Below, in pieces: positions 44,937 through 54,209 of a stretch of 64,000 nt of DNA. This DNA is from Verrucomicrobiota bacterium. Lineage in GTDB: Bacteria > Verrucomicrobiota > Verrucomicrobiia > Limisphaerales > JAEYXS01. The notes beneath the pieces are model-generated. The model did no database searches, was not told the origin of the DNA, and was given only the letters and a program-made list of their open reading frames with translations. Every line of letters starts with the position of its first letter. Position 1 is the first letter of the stretch. The stretch covers positions 123,983-187,982 of the forward strand of contig JAEYXS010000076.1 in assembly GCA_023431185.1 (NCBI GenBank), read 5' to 3'. Position numbers and translations under genes: made by a program.

Positions 44937-46847
44937 TTAAATCAGCCCGCGTTTGCGCAGCATCGCTTCCATCGCCCGGTCCATCATCATTTCCGCCAGA
45001 TCGCGGGTCAGTTCATCGAGTTGACGCACACTTTCTTTGAGCTTAGCCGGGTCACCGAAGCCCAGTTTCGGGTCTTCGGTGAGCAGCACGGTTTCGACGT
45101 GCTGCATGCCCTGCTCCACATGCGCGGCATACTCCGCCGTGATCTCCGCCCGGCACTCGAGCAATCCTTTGCGCGTCGCAATCAGAGTTTCTTGCGCTCG
45201 CAATTTGGCCTCCACCCAGAGTCGCGCCCGCATGTCTTCAAACGCATGCTCGACCGATTCCTCCACCATCTTCTGCACCGCCACGTCATCCACATCTACG
45301 GCCGATTTCATCTCCACAATCTGTTGCTTGCCTGTGCGGATATCCCGCGCCAACACATGCAGGATACCGTTCGCATCGATCTCGAACTGCACACCCACGC
45401 GCGGCACACCACGCGGAGCTGGCTCGAACTCGACCGTGAACTTGCCCAACGTCCAATTGTCCTTCACGCGCTCCCGCTCACCTTGCAGCACATGGATGAG
45501 CATGCTCGGCTGCTGATCCACCACCGTCGTGAACATCTCGCCTGCCTTCACCGGAATCGTTGAGTTGCGCGGGATGATCACATTCATCAAACCGCCGAAC
45601 GTCTCCAATCCGAGCGAGAGCGGCGTGACATCCAGCAGCAACACATTCTTGAAACCTCCCGCCAAAATTTCCGCCTGCACCGCCGCGCCCAAGGCCACCG
45701 CTTCATCTGGATTCTGCGATGTGTTCAGCAACGGTCCCTTCGCCTTGTGATACTCCGTGCCGAGCCGCAGATCGCCGCGCGTCTCCTCGAACTCCACGCA
45801 ACCGAACCAGCCTGAAACCAATTGCCGCACCAATGGCATCCGTGTCTGCCCGCCCACGAGGATCACTTGATCCAACTCCGATGCCTGCAACTTCGCATCC
45901 GCCGTCGCCCGCACACAATACTCCCGCGTGCGCTCGATGATATCGCGCGTCAGCGATTCCAACTCACTCCGTTTCAAAGTCCGCTGCCAGCTAAAAGATG
46001 GAGTCAAAAACGGCAATGCCACCTCCGTCACCACCGCTTCGGACAATGCGATCTTCGCCGCCTCCGCCACTTCGCGGACCCGTGACAGCAAGGACGCATC
46101 ACCGGACACATCAGGCCCGCCTGCTTCTTTGATTTGTGCGGCGATGAACTCCACCAACCGCCGGTCCAGATCATCCCCGCCCAACCGTGTATTCCCCGAA
46201 GTCGCCAACACTTGGAACACGCCTTCGCGCAATTCGAGAATGGAAAGATCAAACGTGCCGCCACCCAGATCATACACCGCGATCTTCGCACTCTCTTTCA
46301 AGCGATTCAGCCCATATGCCAAGGCTGCTGCGGTCGGCTCATTGATGATGCGCTCCACCGTCAGTCCGGCCAGCTCACCCGCCCGCTTCGTCGCGTTGCG
46401 TTGCGCATCGTTGAAATACGCTGGCACCGTGATGACTGCACGACTCACCTCTTCACCCAAAGCTGCCTCCGCATCCCGCTTCAATTTCTTCAGCACCTCC
46501 GCCGAAATCTCTTCCGGCAACCAATTGCGCCCCAAGACGGGAATCGTCACCGGCCCGTTCCCCTGACCGCTCACCGAATACGTAACATTGCGTTCCTCCA
46601 GAGGGACTTCACTCGCCCGCCGCCCTATGAAGCGCTTCACCGAATACACCGTTTGCGCCGGATTCAACGCACGCACCCGATTCGCCGACACTCCAACCAC
46701 CGGATTACCTTCCGCCACGGGTATATGCACGACGGATGGCGTCAGGCGACGCCCCTCCGCATCCGCCATCACATACGGAATCCCTGCTTCCACAACCGCC
46801 ACCAGCGAATTGGTCGTGCCCAGATCTATGCCTACAATCTTGCTCAC
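44937..46847 (-). CDS. Hsp70/DnaK paralogue
   Basis: 636 residues. The ATPase domain has GIDLGTTNSLVAVVE at the N-terminus, VPAYFNDAQRNATKRAGELAGL, INEPTAAALAYG, AVYDLGGGTFDLSILEL and VGGQTRMPLV. The substrate-binding domain is present (LLLDVTPLSLGLETFGG), but the C-terminus ends with a helical MDRAMEAMLRKRGLI rather than the conserved acidic end of the main DnaK, and the lid region is remodelled. No grpE or dnaJ is next to it, so I take it for a specialised second Hsp70 (HscA-like), not the housekeeping chaperone. The GYF/cNMP gene lies 89 bp upstream. Confidence 0.88.
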   Translation of the reverse strand: MSKIVGIDLGTTNSLVAVVEAGIPYVMADAEGRRLTPSVVHIPVAEGNPVVGVSANRVRALNPAQTVYSVKRFIGRRASEVPLEERNVTYSVSGQGNGPVTIPVLGRNWLPEEISAEVLKKLKRDAEAALGEEVSRAVITVPAYFNDAQRNATKRAGELAGLTVERIINEPTAAALAYGLNRLKESAKIAVYDLGGGTFDLSILELREGVFQVLATSGNTRLGGDDLDRRLVEFIAAQIKEAGGPDVSGDASLLSRVREVAEAAKIALSEAVVTEVALPFLTPSFSWQRTLKRSELESLTRDIIERTREYCVRATADAKLQASELDQVILVGGQTRMPLVRQLVSGWFGCVEFEETRGDLRLGTEYHKAKGPLLNTSQNPDEAVALGAAVQAEILAGGFKNVLLLDVTPLSLGLETFGGLMNVIIPRNSTIPVKAGEMFTTVVDQQPSMLIHVLQGERERVKDNWTLGKFTVEFEPAPRGVPRVGVQFEIDANGILHVLARDIRTGKQQIVEMKSAVDVDDVAVQKMVEESVEHAFEDMRARLWVEAKLRAQETLIATRKGLLECRAEITAEYAAHVEQGMQHVETVLLTEDPKLGFGDPAKLKESVRQLDELTRDLAEMMMDRAMEAMLRKRGLI

Positions 46848-46936
46848 GTGCGCATGGTGCTACGTACAGGGCAGAGTGCCACGAAAAAACTTAAAGGGAA
46901 TCAAGCCCGCTGAAATGCTGCGTTAGACAGGAACGG

Positions 46937-47662
46937 CTACTTGTTCGCTGAGGCCCGCGCGAAGTTGATGGTATCGCGGTAACGCTTGTTATCCGCCCGC
47001 ATTCGGGCTGTCAATGTCCGGCAGACGCCCAAAAGAAACGGGGTCGCCAAATCAGGCGCATCTGCGATCAGTTTCGTGAAAGCGGCGTGGGAAATCTTGA
47101 GCAAGGTACTGTCATTGTTCGCCACCACATCCGCCGAGCGCGGACCTTGATCGAACAATGTCATCTCACCGAAAAACTCGCCAGCCGACAGCGTCGTCAG
47201 CGTCGTTTCCTTCTGGGCGATCATCAATCGCACACGGACTTCGCCTTCGAGAATCAGGAACATGGCGTCACCGTGCTCGCCCTGCTTGACCACATCGTTG
47301 AACTGGCGCACCTGCTTCACTTCCATGAACTGGACGAAACGGCCCAGTTGCTGGTCATTCATCTCCGCCAAAATCTTCACCCGGCGCAACATTCCTGGAC
47401 GGATGCCTTGCACCAGCGGGGTCGGTCCATCCGCCGATACAGCGCGTGCAGTGCCCCCGGTACGACCGCGAAAGAACATCCCCAAGTCAGGCACGTTGGA
47501 CGCCTTGGCCCAAGTATCTGTCTGCTCGGAATAGACCCAAGTGTTGGCCTCCACCCGCTCATCACGAATCCATTCGACAAGGGTAGGAAGCTCCACAGGG
47601 CCGTACACGACATCGTCAGCAGCCCAAATCTTAAAGCCGACACCTGTTTCTGGGGAATTCAC
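46937..47662 (-). CDS. GYF_2 and cyclic-nucleotide-binding protein
   Basis: 241 residues. An N-terminal GYF_2-type domain (about 10-65: IWAADDVVYGPVELPTLVEWIRDERVEANTWVY) is joined to a CNMP-binding domain (about 105-225) with FNDVVKQGEHGDAMFLILEGEVRVR, GEFFGEMTLFDQGPRSADVVA and the final helices. There is no DNA-binding winged helix, so it is a signalling or scaffold protein rather than a CRP-type regulator. GYF_2 is thought to bind peptides or proteins. It precedes the Hsp70 gene on the same strand; shared transcription is possible but the gap is 89 bp. Confidence 0.85.
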   Translation of the reverse strand: MNSPETGVGFKIWAADDVVYGPVELPTLVEWIRDERVEANTWVYSEQTDTWAKASNVPDLGMFFRGRTGGTARAVSADGPTPLVQGIRPGMLRRVKILAEMNDQQLGRFVQFMEVKQVRQFNDVVKQGEHGDAMFLILEGEVRVRLMIAQKETTLTTLSAGEFFGEMTLFDQGPRSADVVANNDSTLLKISHAAFTKLIADAPDLATPFLLGVCRTLTARMRADNKRYRDTINFARASANK

Positions 47663-47781
47663 AAACCCTTTTTAATCAGCCGCCTAACTATCGGGAAGCA
47701 AAAAAGCTAATCTGCAAAAAGAAAAATATGTTTAAGTAGCACAAACAAGGCCAATGCAATTTTTGCAAAGCCCGTAAATGC

Positions 47782-49596
47782 CTACATCTTCTCCGTCGTC
47801 TCGATGCCGAGGACTTCCAAGCCCTGCTTCAGCACCTTGGCCGTCACCTCGCACAACAACAAACGGCTGCTGCGCTCAGGCTCTTCAGCTTTCAGGACCG
47901 GGCAGCTTTCGAAGAACCTCGCGTAAAGCCCGGCTAAGTCGTAGAGGTAATTGCAAAGATAATTTGGACGGCACTCTTCCACCATGCCTTCCAAAACGAA
48001 ACCGAAGTTCATAAGCTGCTTGGCCAGAGCCAGTTCATCCGCCGTTTTCAACTCGATGGAAGCCCCCGGTGCGACGGCAACTCCCTGCTCCGCTGCCTTC
48101 CGGAAAATGGAGCGGATACGGGTATAAGCATAGAGCAGATATGGTGCGGTGTTGCCCGTCAGCGCCAGCATCTTGTCCCAGCTAAACACGTAATCACTCT
48201 GCCGGTTCGGCAACAGGTCTTGATACTTCACCGAAGCGACACCGATGATGCGCGCGATCTCTTTGCGCTCCGCCTCGCTCAGATTCGGACTCTTCTCCGA
48301 AACGGTCTTGAACGCACGCTCTTCCGCTTCATCCAGCAAGTCGGCCAGTTTCACCGTATCACCCGAGCGCGTTTTGAACGGCTTGCCGTCATCGCCCAAG
48401 ATGGCACCGAACCAGACGTGCTCCAACTGCGTCTTCACTTCCGGACGCCAGCGGCGGAACACGGTGAACACCTGCTTGAAGTGCAATTGCTGACGGCCAT
48501 CAGTCACGTAAACGATTTCTTCTGGCGACCACGTTTCCAGGCGATATTCCAGCGTGGCCAAGTCCGTCGTGGCATAATTCGCCGCGCCATCGCTCTTCTG
48601 GATCAGGCACGGATTCGGATGCCACTCACCATCGCGATGGATCAGGAACACATCTTCCTTCGGCGGCACTGAACCATCCGAGAAAACACAGATAGCCCCA
48701 TCACTCTCGCGGGCAATGCCCTTAGCCTTCAACTCCTCCACTACGCTCTTGAGCCGTGGATTATAAAAGCTCTCGCCTAAGGTGTGGTCGAACTTGATGC
48801 CTAAACGACCGTAAATCGTATCAAACTGGTTCTGTGATAACGCGATCATCTCGCGCCAGATGGCAAGATTCTCCGCATCACCGGCCTGAAGCTTCACGAG
48901 TTCCTGCTTCGCCGCCTCCAGCTTCGCCTCGTCTTCTTTGCACGCCAGACTGAGTTGTTTGTAGATGCGCTCCAGTTCGGCGATGGGATCTTTCTCGAGC
49001 GCCGCTTTATCCAACATCGTCTTCCAGCCCAGTAACAACATGCCGAACTGCGTGCCCCAATCGCCGATGTGATTATCCGTAATGACCTTGTGCCCAAGCA
49101 ACCGGAATACCCGCGCAAGGCTGTCGCCCAAGATGGTCGAGCGGATATGTCCCACGTGCATGGGTTTGGCCACATTTGGCGAACTGAAATCGATCACCAC
49201 CGTCTTCGGTTTCTCAGTTTTGGCGAAGAAGAGGTGTTCTCCCTTCACCGCGTCCATCAGCGATTGCTGAAATACTTCCGGTTTGAGGTAGAAATTGATG
49301 AAGCCCGCACCCGCGATTTCCGTCTTGGCGCACAGGTCGCTGACTTCCAGCTTCGCCTGCACATCAGTGGCGAGCTGGCGCGGGTTCGCTTTGCGAGCCT
49401 TGGCGAGCGCCATCAGCGCGCTGGTCTGATAATCACCGAACTTCGCATCCTGACAGGGGCGGACAAGGACGTTGGAGACATCGGCATCCGGCAGAACCGC
49501 CAGCACGGCGGTTTGCAGACGTTGTTCGAGGGCTTTGCTGGGTAACACTTTGGGAAAACCGGCGGCCTTGGTCGCCACCGGGAATTGGGCGGTCAC
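47782..49596 (-). CDS. argS: Arginyl-tRNA synthetase
   Basis: 604 residues; attaches arginine to tRNA-Arg. The HIGH-type motif is HVGH in PMHVGHIRSTILGDSLARVFRLLGH; the N-terminal additional domain is present, and the C-terminal anticodon-binding DALR-type helices end with the ALEVLGIETTEKM-like tail. The KMSKS-equivalent position is FKTRSGDTVKL, as in many ArgS. The gene starts 1 bp after the stop of the EIIA gene, so argS is translated from a shared message with it. Confidence 0.97.
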   Translation of the reverse strand: MTAQFPVATKAAGFPKVLPSKALEQRLQTAVLAVLPDADVSNVLVRPCQDAKFGDYQTSALMALAKARKANPRQLATDVQAKLEVSDLCAKTEIAGAGFINFYLKPEVFQQSLMDAVKGEHLFFAKTEKPKTVVIDFSSPNVAKPMHVGHIRSTILGDSLARVFRLLGHKVITDNHIGDWGTQFGMLLLGWKTMLDKAALEKDPIAELERIYKQLSLACKEDEAKLEAAKQELVKLQAGDAENLAIWREMIALSQNQFDTIYGRLGIKFDHTLGESFYNPRLKSVVEELKAKGIARESDGAICVFSDGSVPPKEDVFLIHRDGEWHPNPCLIQKSDGAANYATTDLATLEYRLETWSPEEIVYVTDGRQQLHFKQVFTVFRRWRPEVKTQLEHVWFGAILGDDGKPFKTRSGDTVKLADLLDEAEERAFKTVSEKSPNLSEAERKEIARIIGVASVKYQDLLPNRQSDYVFSWDKMLALTGNTAPYLLYAYTRIRSIFRKAAEQGVAVAPGASIELKTADELALAKQLMNFGFVLEGMVEECRPNYLCNYLYDLAGLYARFFESCPVLKAEEPERSSRLLLCEVTAKVLKQGLEVLGIETTEKM

Positions 49597-49597
49597 C

Positions 49598-50065
49598 TCA
49601 CTTCTTGGCGATGTGACTGCCGATAATCTGCATCATGGCCTCGGCATCGGGAGCTTCCTCGAGGGCCAGGCGAAATTCTTTGTTGTGTAGCAGCTTGGCG
49701 ATGTTCGCCAGCGTGTGCAGGTGTTTCTGGAACTGGCCTTGCGGCACCAGGAAGAGCATCACCAGATTGACCGGCTGATTGTCCAGCGCGTCAAAGTTCA
49801 CGCCCTTCTTCGACCGGCCGAAAGCGCCGACCACCTCATAGATCAAATCCGTGGAACCATGCGGAATGCCGACACCAAAACCGATGCCGGTACTCATCGA
49901 GGTCTCACGTTTCTTGACCACTCCCGCGATGGCTTCGCGATCCTCTGCGCGGACCTTGCCGGTCTTCACGAGATGATCGATCAGCTCATCAATCGCTTCC
50001 CAGCGGTTGGTGGCCGCGAGGTCAGGAATGATCTGCTCTTTCTGTAGAATGTCAGCGAGCGTCAT
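49598..50065 (-). CDS. PTS EIIA domain protein (PtsN/FruA-like)
   Basis: 155 residues forming a single EIIA domain of the fructose/mannitol type. The phosphoacceptor histidine is H69 in GIGFGVGIPHGSTDL, followed by LVMLFLVPQGQFQKHLHTLANIAKLL, the usual C-terminal part. A free-standing EIIA is usually the nitrogen-related PtsN. No rpoN, HPr or EII transporter is nearby; instead it is tied to argS with only 1 bp between, an unusual pair. Confidence 0.9.
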   Translation of the reverse strand: MTLADILQKEQIIPDLAATNRWEAIDELIDHLVKTGKVRAEDREAIAGVVKKRETSMSTGIGFGVGIPHGSTDLIYEVVGAFGRSKKGVNFDALDNQPVNLVMLFLVPQGQFQKHLHTLANIAKLLHNKEFRLALEEAPDAEAMMQIIGSHIAKK

Positions 50066-50150
50066 ATCACCTTAACGAAGGTTTCCGAATCTCGCCCAAA
50101 CGAATCCTCCATATCAAGACTGAATTCACTCTTAGGCAATTCTCCGTAAT

Positions 50151-50804
50151 TCATATTAATCGTGACAACTTGACAAACACATCCCCCGTCAGCCGGAAAC
50201 ACCAGCCGATGGCCGTGAACAAAGACACTCTTTCTGTCAAAATGGGCAGACATATCAGGGGTAACAACACGTTCCCCAGGAAAATAATCACTCCGGAGAA
50301 CAGATAACCATGCTCCGTGATGTCCGATTGCTCCACCCGTAGCACATGGACGGTCAGCGCGACGTGAAACGCATACGCCATGCCCAAGAACAGGTGAAAG
50401 ACGACCCAATACTTGGACCAATTCCAGATAAGGTGCCCGGTTCCAAACCCCACCACGAGCAAAAACGCGTAGAACGGAAAGAAATACGGCGCCAGGGAGA
50501 TGATGAAATTGCTCTTGGAAACGATGACATGCCCGCCCTTGGAGGTTACTTTCATCTTTTTCACCCTCCCGCCGAACAGCCAGGTCCACAGCGCGTGCGT
50601 CATTTCGTGCCCCACCACATAGAGCCACATGGGCTTGGGCAGCAGCAGGTAAATCACCACCCAACACATCACCCCGGAGAAAAAAGCCACCCAGAAGGTA
50701 TCGGACGCCCCCGTCGCTTGGATCACCTTCCACAACGCCTGCGCCGACCCAATGCAAAAGGGCAGCAGCAGCAACGCGATCAGGAACTTGATCCACTTGG
50801 GCAT
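50151..50804 (-). CDS. HEXXH membrane protein, M50-like metallopeptidase
   Basis: 217 residues with about six membrane segments. The sequence LYVVGHEMTHALWTWLFGG holds a zinc-protease motif H-E-M-T-H within a membrane segment, as in site-2 proteases. The usual NPDG/third-ligand motif cannot be placed with certainty, so catalysis is not proven. The next segments (SKSNFIISLAPYFFPFYAFLLVV) match the arrangement of M50-like proteins of unknown role. ATG 50804 (MPKWIKFLIALLLL) is preferred to 50834. It lies downstream of pyrE. Confidence 0.7.
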   Translation of the reverse strand: MPKWIKFLIALLLLPFCIGSAQALWKVIQATGASDTFWVAFFSGVMCWVVIYLLLPKPMWLYVVGHEMTHALWTWLFGGRVKKMKVTSKGGHVIVSKSNFIISLAPYFFPFYAFLLVVGFGTGHLIWNWSKYWVVFHLFLGMAYAFHVALTVHVLRVEQSDITEHGYLFSGVIIFLGNVLLPLICLPILTERVSLFTAIGWCFRLTGDVFVKLSRLI

Positions 50805-50858
50805 AGTCAACTCGTTACCGTCCTCGACCAGCACGAATGACCGTGCCTTGACTTCACC

Positions 50859-51425
50859 TTACTTACTTCCTGGCTTCACGGCGGGCGTCCTCTTCAAATC
50901 GTCTGGCAGGTTGTTCGGATCGTACGTCTCCACATTCAGGCGAATCAGGCAATGGAAGGGCACCCCGAAGTCCACCGTGCCATTCGAGCGATCTACCATT
51001 ACGCCGACGGCGAGCAGATCCGCCTGATGCGCCTTCACGATGTCGATGGTCTCCTGCACGCGGCCGCCCTTCGTCACTACGTCCTCAATCACCAGCACTT
51101 TCTCGCCTGGGGCGATCTTGAACCCGCGCCGCAAGACCAGTTTGCCTTCTTCCTTCTCCACAAAGATGAACCGGATGCCCAGTTGCCGCGCCACCTCCTG
51201 GCCGATGACCAGCCCGCCCATGGCCGGGGACACCACTGTCACCGCGCCCAGTCCGCGCACCTTGTCAGCTATGGCCTTGCCGAACTTCTCCACGATCGGC
51301 ATGTCCTGCAATGCCTGCGCACATTGAAAAAACTGGCGGCTGTGCAATCCGCTCCGCAAAACAAAATGCCCTTCCAGCAAAGCTCCCGTCTGCCGGAACA
51401 ATCCCAACGCTTCTTCGTTCGTCAT
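50859..51425 (-). CDS. pyrE: Orotate phosphoribosyltransferase
   Basis: 188 residues. Joins orotate to PRPP in pyrimidine synthesis. The PRPP-binding loop is VLVIEDVVTKGGRVQETI, the active loop region is EKEEGKLVLRRGF, and the N-terminal LLEGHFVLRSGLHSRQFFQC is family-typical. Start at ATG 51425 (MTNEEALGLF) agrees with most homologues; ATG 51434 and 51464 are alternatives. It sits upstream of the HEXXH protein gene and divergent from the TlpA-like gene. Confidence 0.95.
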   Translation of the reverse strand: MTNEEALGLFRQTGALLEGHFVLRSGLHSRQFFQCAQALQDMPIVEKFGKAIADKVRGLGAVTVVSPAMGGLVIGQEVARQLGIRFIFVEKEEGKLVLRRGFKIAPGEKVLVIEDVVTKGGRVQETIDIVKAHQADLLAVGVMVDRSNGTVDFGVPFHCLIRLNVETYDPNNLPDDLKRTPAVKPGSK

Positions 51426-51546
51426 GCCCGGCATGAAAGACAACCTCGCCGCGCCTGACAACAAAATTGGTCTGGTAATTCTTTGCCCACAAAATCCAGC
51501 TTGTCTTTTTTGGGAATGAAACGATGGTCTGGAACGTCAACCAGTT

Positions 51547-52467
51547 ATGAAACGCATCGTTCTTTTGGCGGCCATGGCCGCCTTGTTAACCCTCTCTGCC
51601 TCAGCCGCCAAGATCGGTGATAAGGCCGCTCCGCTTACGATTAAGGACTGGGTCAAAGGCTCCGCCGTCAACGTCCACGATGGAAAAAATATCTACGTAG
51701 TAGAGTTCTGGGCCACTTGGTGCGGTCCCTGCCGCAGCAGCATTCCACACCTCACCGACCTCCAGAAAAAATTCAAAAACAAGAACGTCGTCTTCATCGG
51801 CATCAGCGATGAGGAAAAAGATGTCGTCTCCCCCTTCGTCAAAGAGATGGGCGCCAAGATGGATTACGTCGTGGCCTGTGACAAAGAGAATCGGACCAGC
51901 CAAGGTTACATGAAAGCCTACGGCCAGTCGGGCATCCCGACCGCTTTCATCGTAGGCCGGGACGGCAAAGTCCTCTGGTTCGGCCACCCCATGCAAGACT
52001 TGGAGGAAACACTGACCGAGGTCGTCTCCGGCAAGTTCGACCTCAAAGCCGCCATCAAACGCGATGAAGCCCGTGCCCTCGTCGGCGAATTCCAGCAACT
52101 CACCGCTGAAGGCGATCCCAAGGCCAAAGAGATCGGCGATAAACTGCTCGTCGCCTTTGCCGATGACGCCAAGGCCCTCACCAGCCTCGCTTTTGAATCC
52201 ATCGCCGATCCGAAAATGCCTCATCGCAACTTCGCCTTCGCCGAGTCCGCTCTGGACACCGCTGAGAGAGTCCCTGGTAGCGATCTGACTCTCATCAAGG
52301 CCGTGCGTGCCGTCGTCCGCTTTGAATCCGGCAAGACGGATGAAGGCATGAAACTCATCGATGAGGCCATCGAATCCACCGAGCACGCGGCAGACAAAGC
52401 CCAATACAACAGCTTCAAACGCGTTATGAAAGCCCGGATCGAAGAAGTGCAGAAGAACGCGCCCTGA
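51547..52467 (+). CDS. Exported TlpA-like thioredoxin with helical C-terminal part
   Basis: 306 residues. Signal peptide (LLAAMAALLTLSASA), then the thioredoxin domain with the active pair in EFWATWCGPCRSSIPHL and the cis-Pro in SGIPTAFIVGRDGKVLW. Residues about 165-306 are helical and charged, reading as TPR-like helices (ALTSLAFESIADPKMPHRNFAFAESALDTAERV). A periplasmic thiol-disulphide reductase with a binding platform is the likely form. Divergent from pyrE. Confidence 0.85.
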   Translation: MKRIVLLAAMAALLTLSASAAKIGDKAAPLTIKDWVKGSAVNVHDGKNIYVVEFWATWCGPCRSSIPHLTDLQKKFKNKNVVFIGISDEEKDVVSPFVKEMGAKMDYVVACDKENRTSQGYMKAYGQSGIPTAFIVGRDGKVLWFGHPMQDLEETLTEVVSGKFDLKAAIKRDEARALVGEFQQLTAEGDPKAKEIGDKLLVAFADDAKALTSLAFESIADPKMPHRNFAFAESALDTAERVPGSDLTLIKAVRAVVRFESGKTDEGMKLIDEAIESTEHAADKAQYNSFKRVMKARIEEVQKNAP

Positions 52468-52658
52468 CACTATCGCTGGCCGCCGCTTCTGTTTCTTTTC
52501 ACACAGTCCGTAATGGGGCAGACGCCTTGTTCCGACTTCTTTGGACTACGGAGGCTTACTTCCGCATCGATTGATGAGACTTGGCGAGCCGTCTCCACAT
52601 CACTTTCTCCCCGTTGCCTCATTGAACTCTCCCGGCCCTGTGTTACCCTCTCCCCAAC

Positions 52659-54194
52659 ATGGCCTACGAATCGTTTCGCGACTGGGTAAATGCACTGGAC
52701 CAGGCGGGTGAACTTATCCGCATCAAAGAACCCGTCGCCACCGAACTCGAGATCACCGAGATCGCCGACCGCGAGATGAAGAAACCCGGCGGTGGCAAGG
52801 CTCTCCTGTTTGAAAAGCCCACCGTCAACGGCGTCGTTAGCCCCTTCCCCGTCGCCATCAACACCCTTGGCTCGCACAAGCGCATGGCCATGAGCATGAA
52901 CGCCGCCAGCGTCGATGACGTCGCCAACGAACTTGGCGCGCTCATGAAAGCCAAGCCGCCCACCTCCATGCGCGAGGCTATGAAGCTGTTGTCCCTCGCC
53001 ATCGACCTCCGCCACGCCAAACCCAAAACTGTCAGCACTGGCCCCTGCAAAGACGTCATCCACAAATTCGACGCTCCAGCTACGCGCAAAACTGATTGGC
53101 CCGCCGCCCCCGACGTCAACAATCCCCAGAACCAAGACCCTAGACCCCAGACCCTCCTCAACTTTCCGATCCTGAAATGCTGGCCCCTCGACGGCGGCCG
53201 CTTCTTGACCCTCCCCTGCGTCGTCACCCGCGATCCCGATACCGGCGAGCGCAATCTCGGCATGTATCGCATCCAGATCTACGACGACAAAACCACCGGC
53301 ATGCATTGGCAACTCCAGAAAGTCGCCGCGCGCCATGGTCGCCGTTACTACGAGACCGGCCAGCGCATGCCCGTCACCATTTTCCTCGGTGGCGACCCCA
53401 TGTTCCCCTTCGCTGCCACCGCCCCGATGCCCGATGGCCTCGATGAATTTCTCCTCGCCGGTTACCTCCGCAAAAAATCCGTCGAGATGGTCAAGTGCGA
53501 GACCAACGACCTCGAAGTCCCCGCGAACTCCGACTTCGTCATCGAAGGCTACATCGATCCCCAGGAACCTCTCCGCATGGAAGGCCCCTTCGGCGATCAC
53601 ACCGGCTACTATACGCTGCCGGAGCCTTATCCCGTCTTCCACATCACCGCCATCACGCATCGGAAAGACGCCGTCTATCCCGCCACCATCGTCGGCATTC
53701 CGCCCATGGAAGACTTCTACATGGGCGGCGCTTCCGTGAAATTGTTCCTCCCCATCTTCAAGATGAACTTCCCCGAGATCGTGGACATCGCCCTCCCCGC
53801 CGAAGGCGTCTTCCACAACCTCGTCGTCGTCAGCATCAAGAAGACCTACCCGCTCCAGGCCTTCAAGATCATGCACGGCCTCTGGGGCATGGGGCAGATG
53901 ATGTTCACCAAATACATCATCGTCGTGGACGCCGACGTGAACGTCCACAACACCAGCGAAGTCCTCTTCCACCTCTGCGCCAACACCGATCCCCAGCGCG
54001 ATAGCATCTTCACGAAAGGCCCCTCCGACGTCCTCGACCACGCCACCAGCGAAATCGCCATGGGCACCAAACAAGGCATCGACGCCACCAAGAAACTCCC
54101 CGGCGAAGGCTTCAAACGCGCCTGGCCTCCGCTCCTCAAAATGGACCCGTCGATCAAATCCAAAATCGACACCCAATTCGGCGGCAGCCGCTAA
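52659..54194 (+). CDS. ubiD: UbiD-family prenylated-FMN decarboxylase
   Basis: 511 residues, family length. The N-terminal region (DWVNALDQAGELIRIKEPV) and the middle YRIQIYDDKTTGMHWQLQKVAARH, FPFAATAPMPDGLDEFLLAGYLRKK, EGPFGDHTGYY and HITAITHRKDAVYPATIVGIPP blocks are UbiD-type; EGPFGDHTG is the classic UbiD signature with the catalytic Glu region. It could be the quinone-pathway decarboxylase, which here would act in menaquinone synthesis, or another member; the substrate is not fixed. No ubiX is adjacent. The opposite strand has a long open frame, a shadow of this gene. Confidence 0.93.
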   Translation: MAYESFRDWVNALDQAGELIRIKEPVATELEITEIADREMKKPGGGKALLFEKPTVNGVVSPFPVAINTLGSHKRMAMSMNAASVDDVANELGALMKAKPPTSMREAMKLLSLAIDLRHAKPKTVSTGPCKDVIHKFDAPATRKTDWPAAPDVNNPQNQDPRPQTLLNFPILKCWPLDGGRFLTLPCVVTRDPDTGERNLGMYRIQIYDDKTTGMHWQLQKVAARHGRRYYETGQRMPVTIFLGGDPMFPFAATAPMPDGLDEFLLAGYLRKKSVEMVKCETNDLEVPANSDFVIEGYIDPQEPLRMEGPFGDHTGYYTLPEPYPVFHITAITHRKDAVYPATIVGIPPMEDFYMGGASVKLFLPIFKMNFPEIVDIALPAEGVFHNLVVVSIKKTYPLQAFKIMHGLWGMGQMMFTKYIIVVDADVNVHNTSEVLFHLCANTDPQRDSIFTKGPSDVLDHATSEIAMGTKQGIDATKKLPGEGFKRAWPPLLKMDPSIKSKIDTQFGGSR

Positions 54195-54209
54195 CCAATC
54201 CTCAATCCC

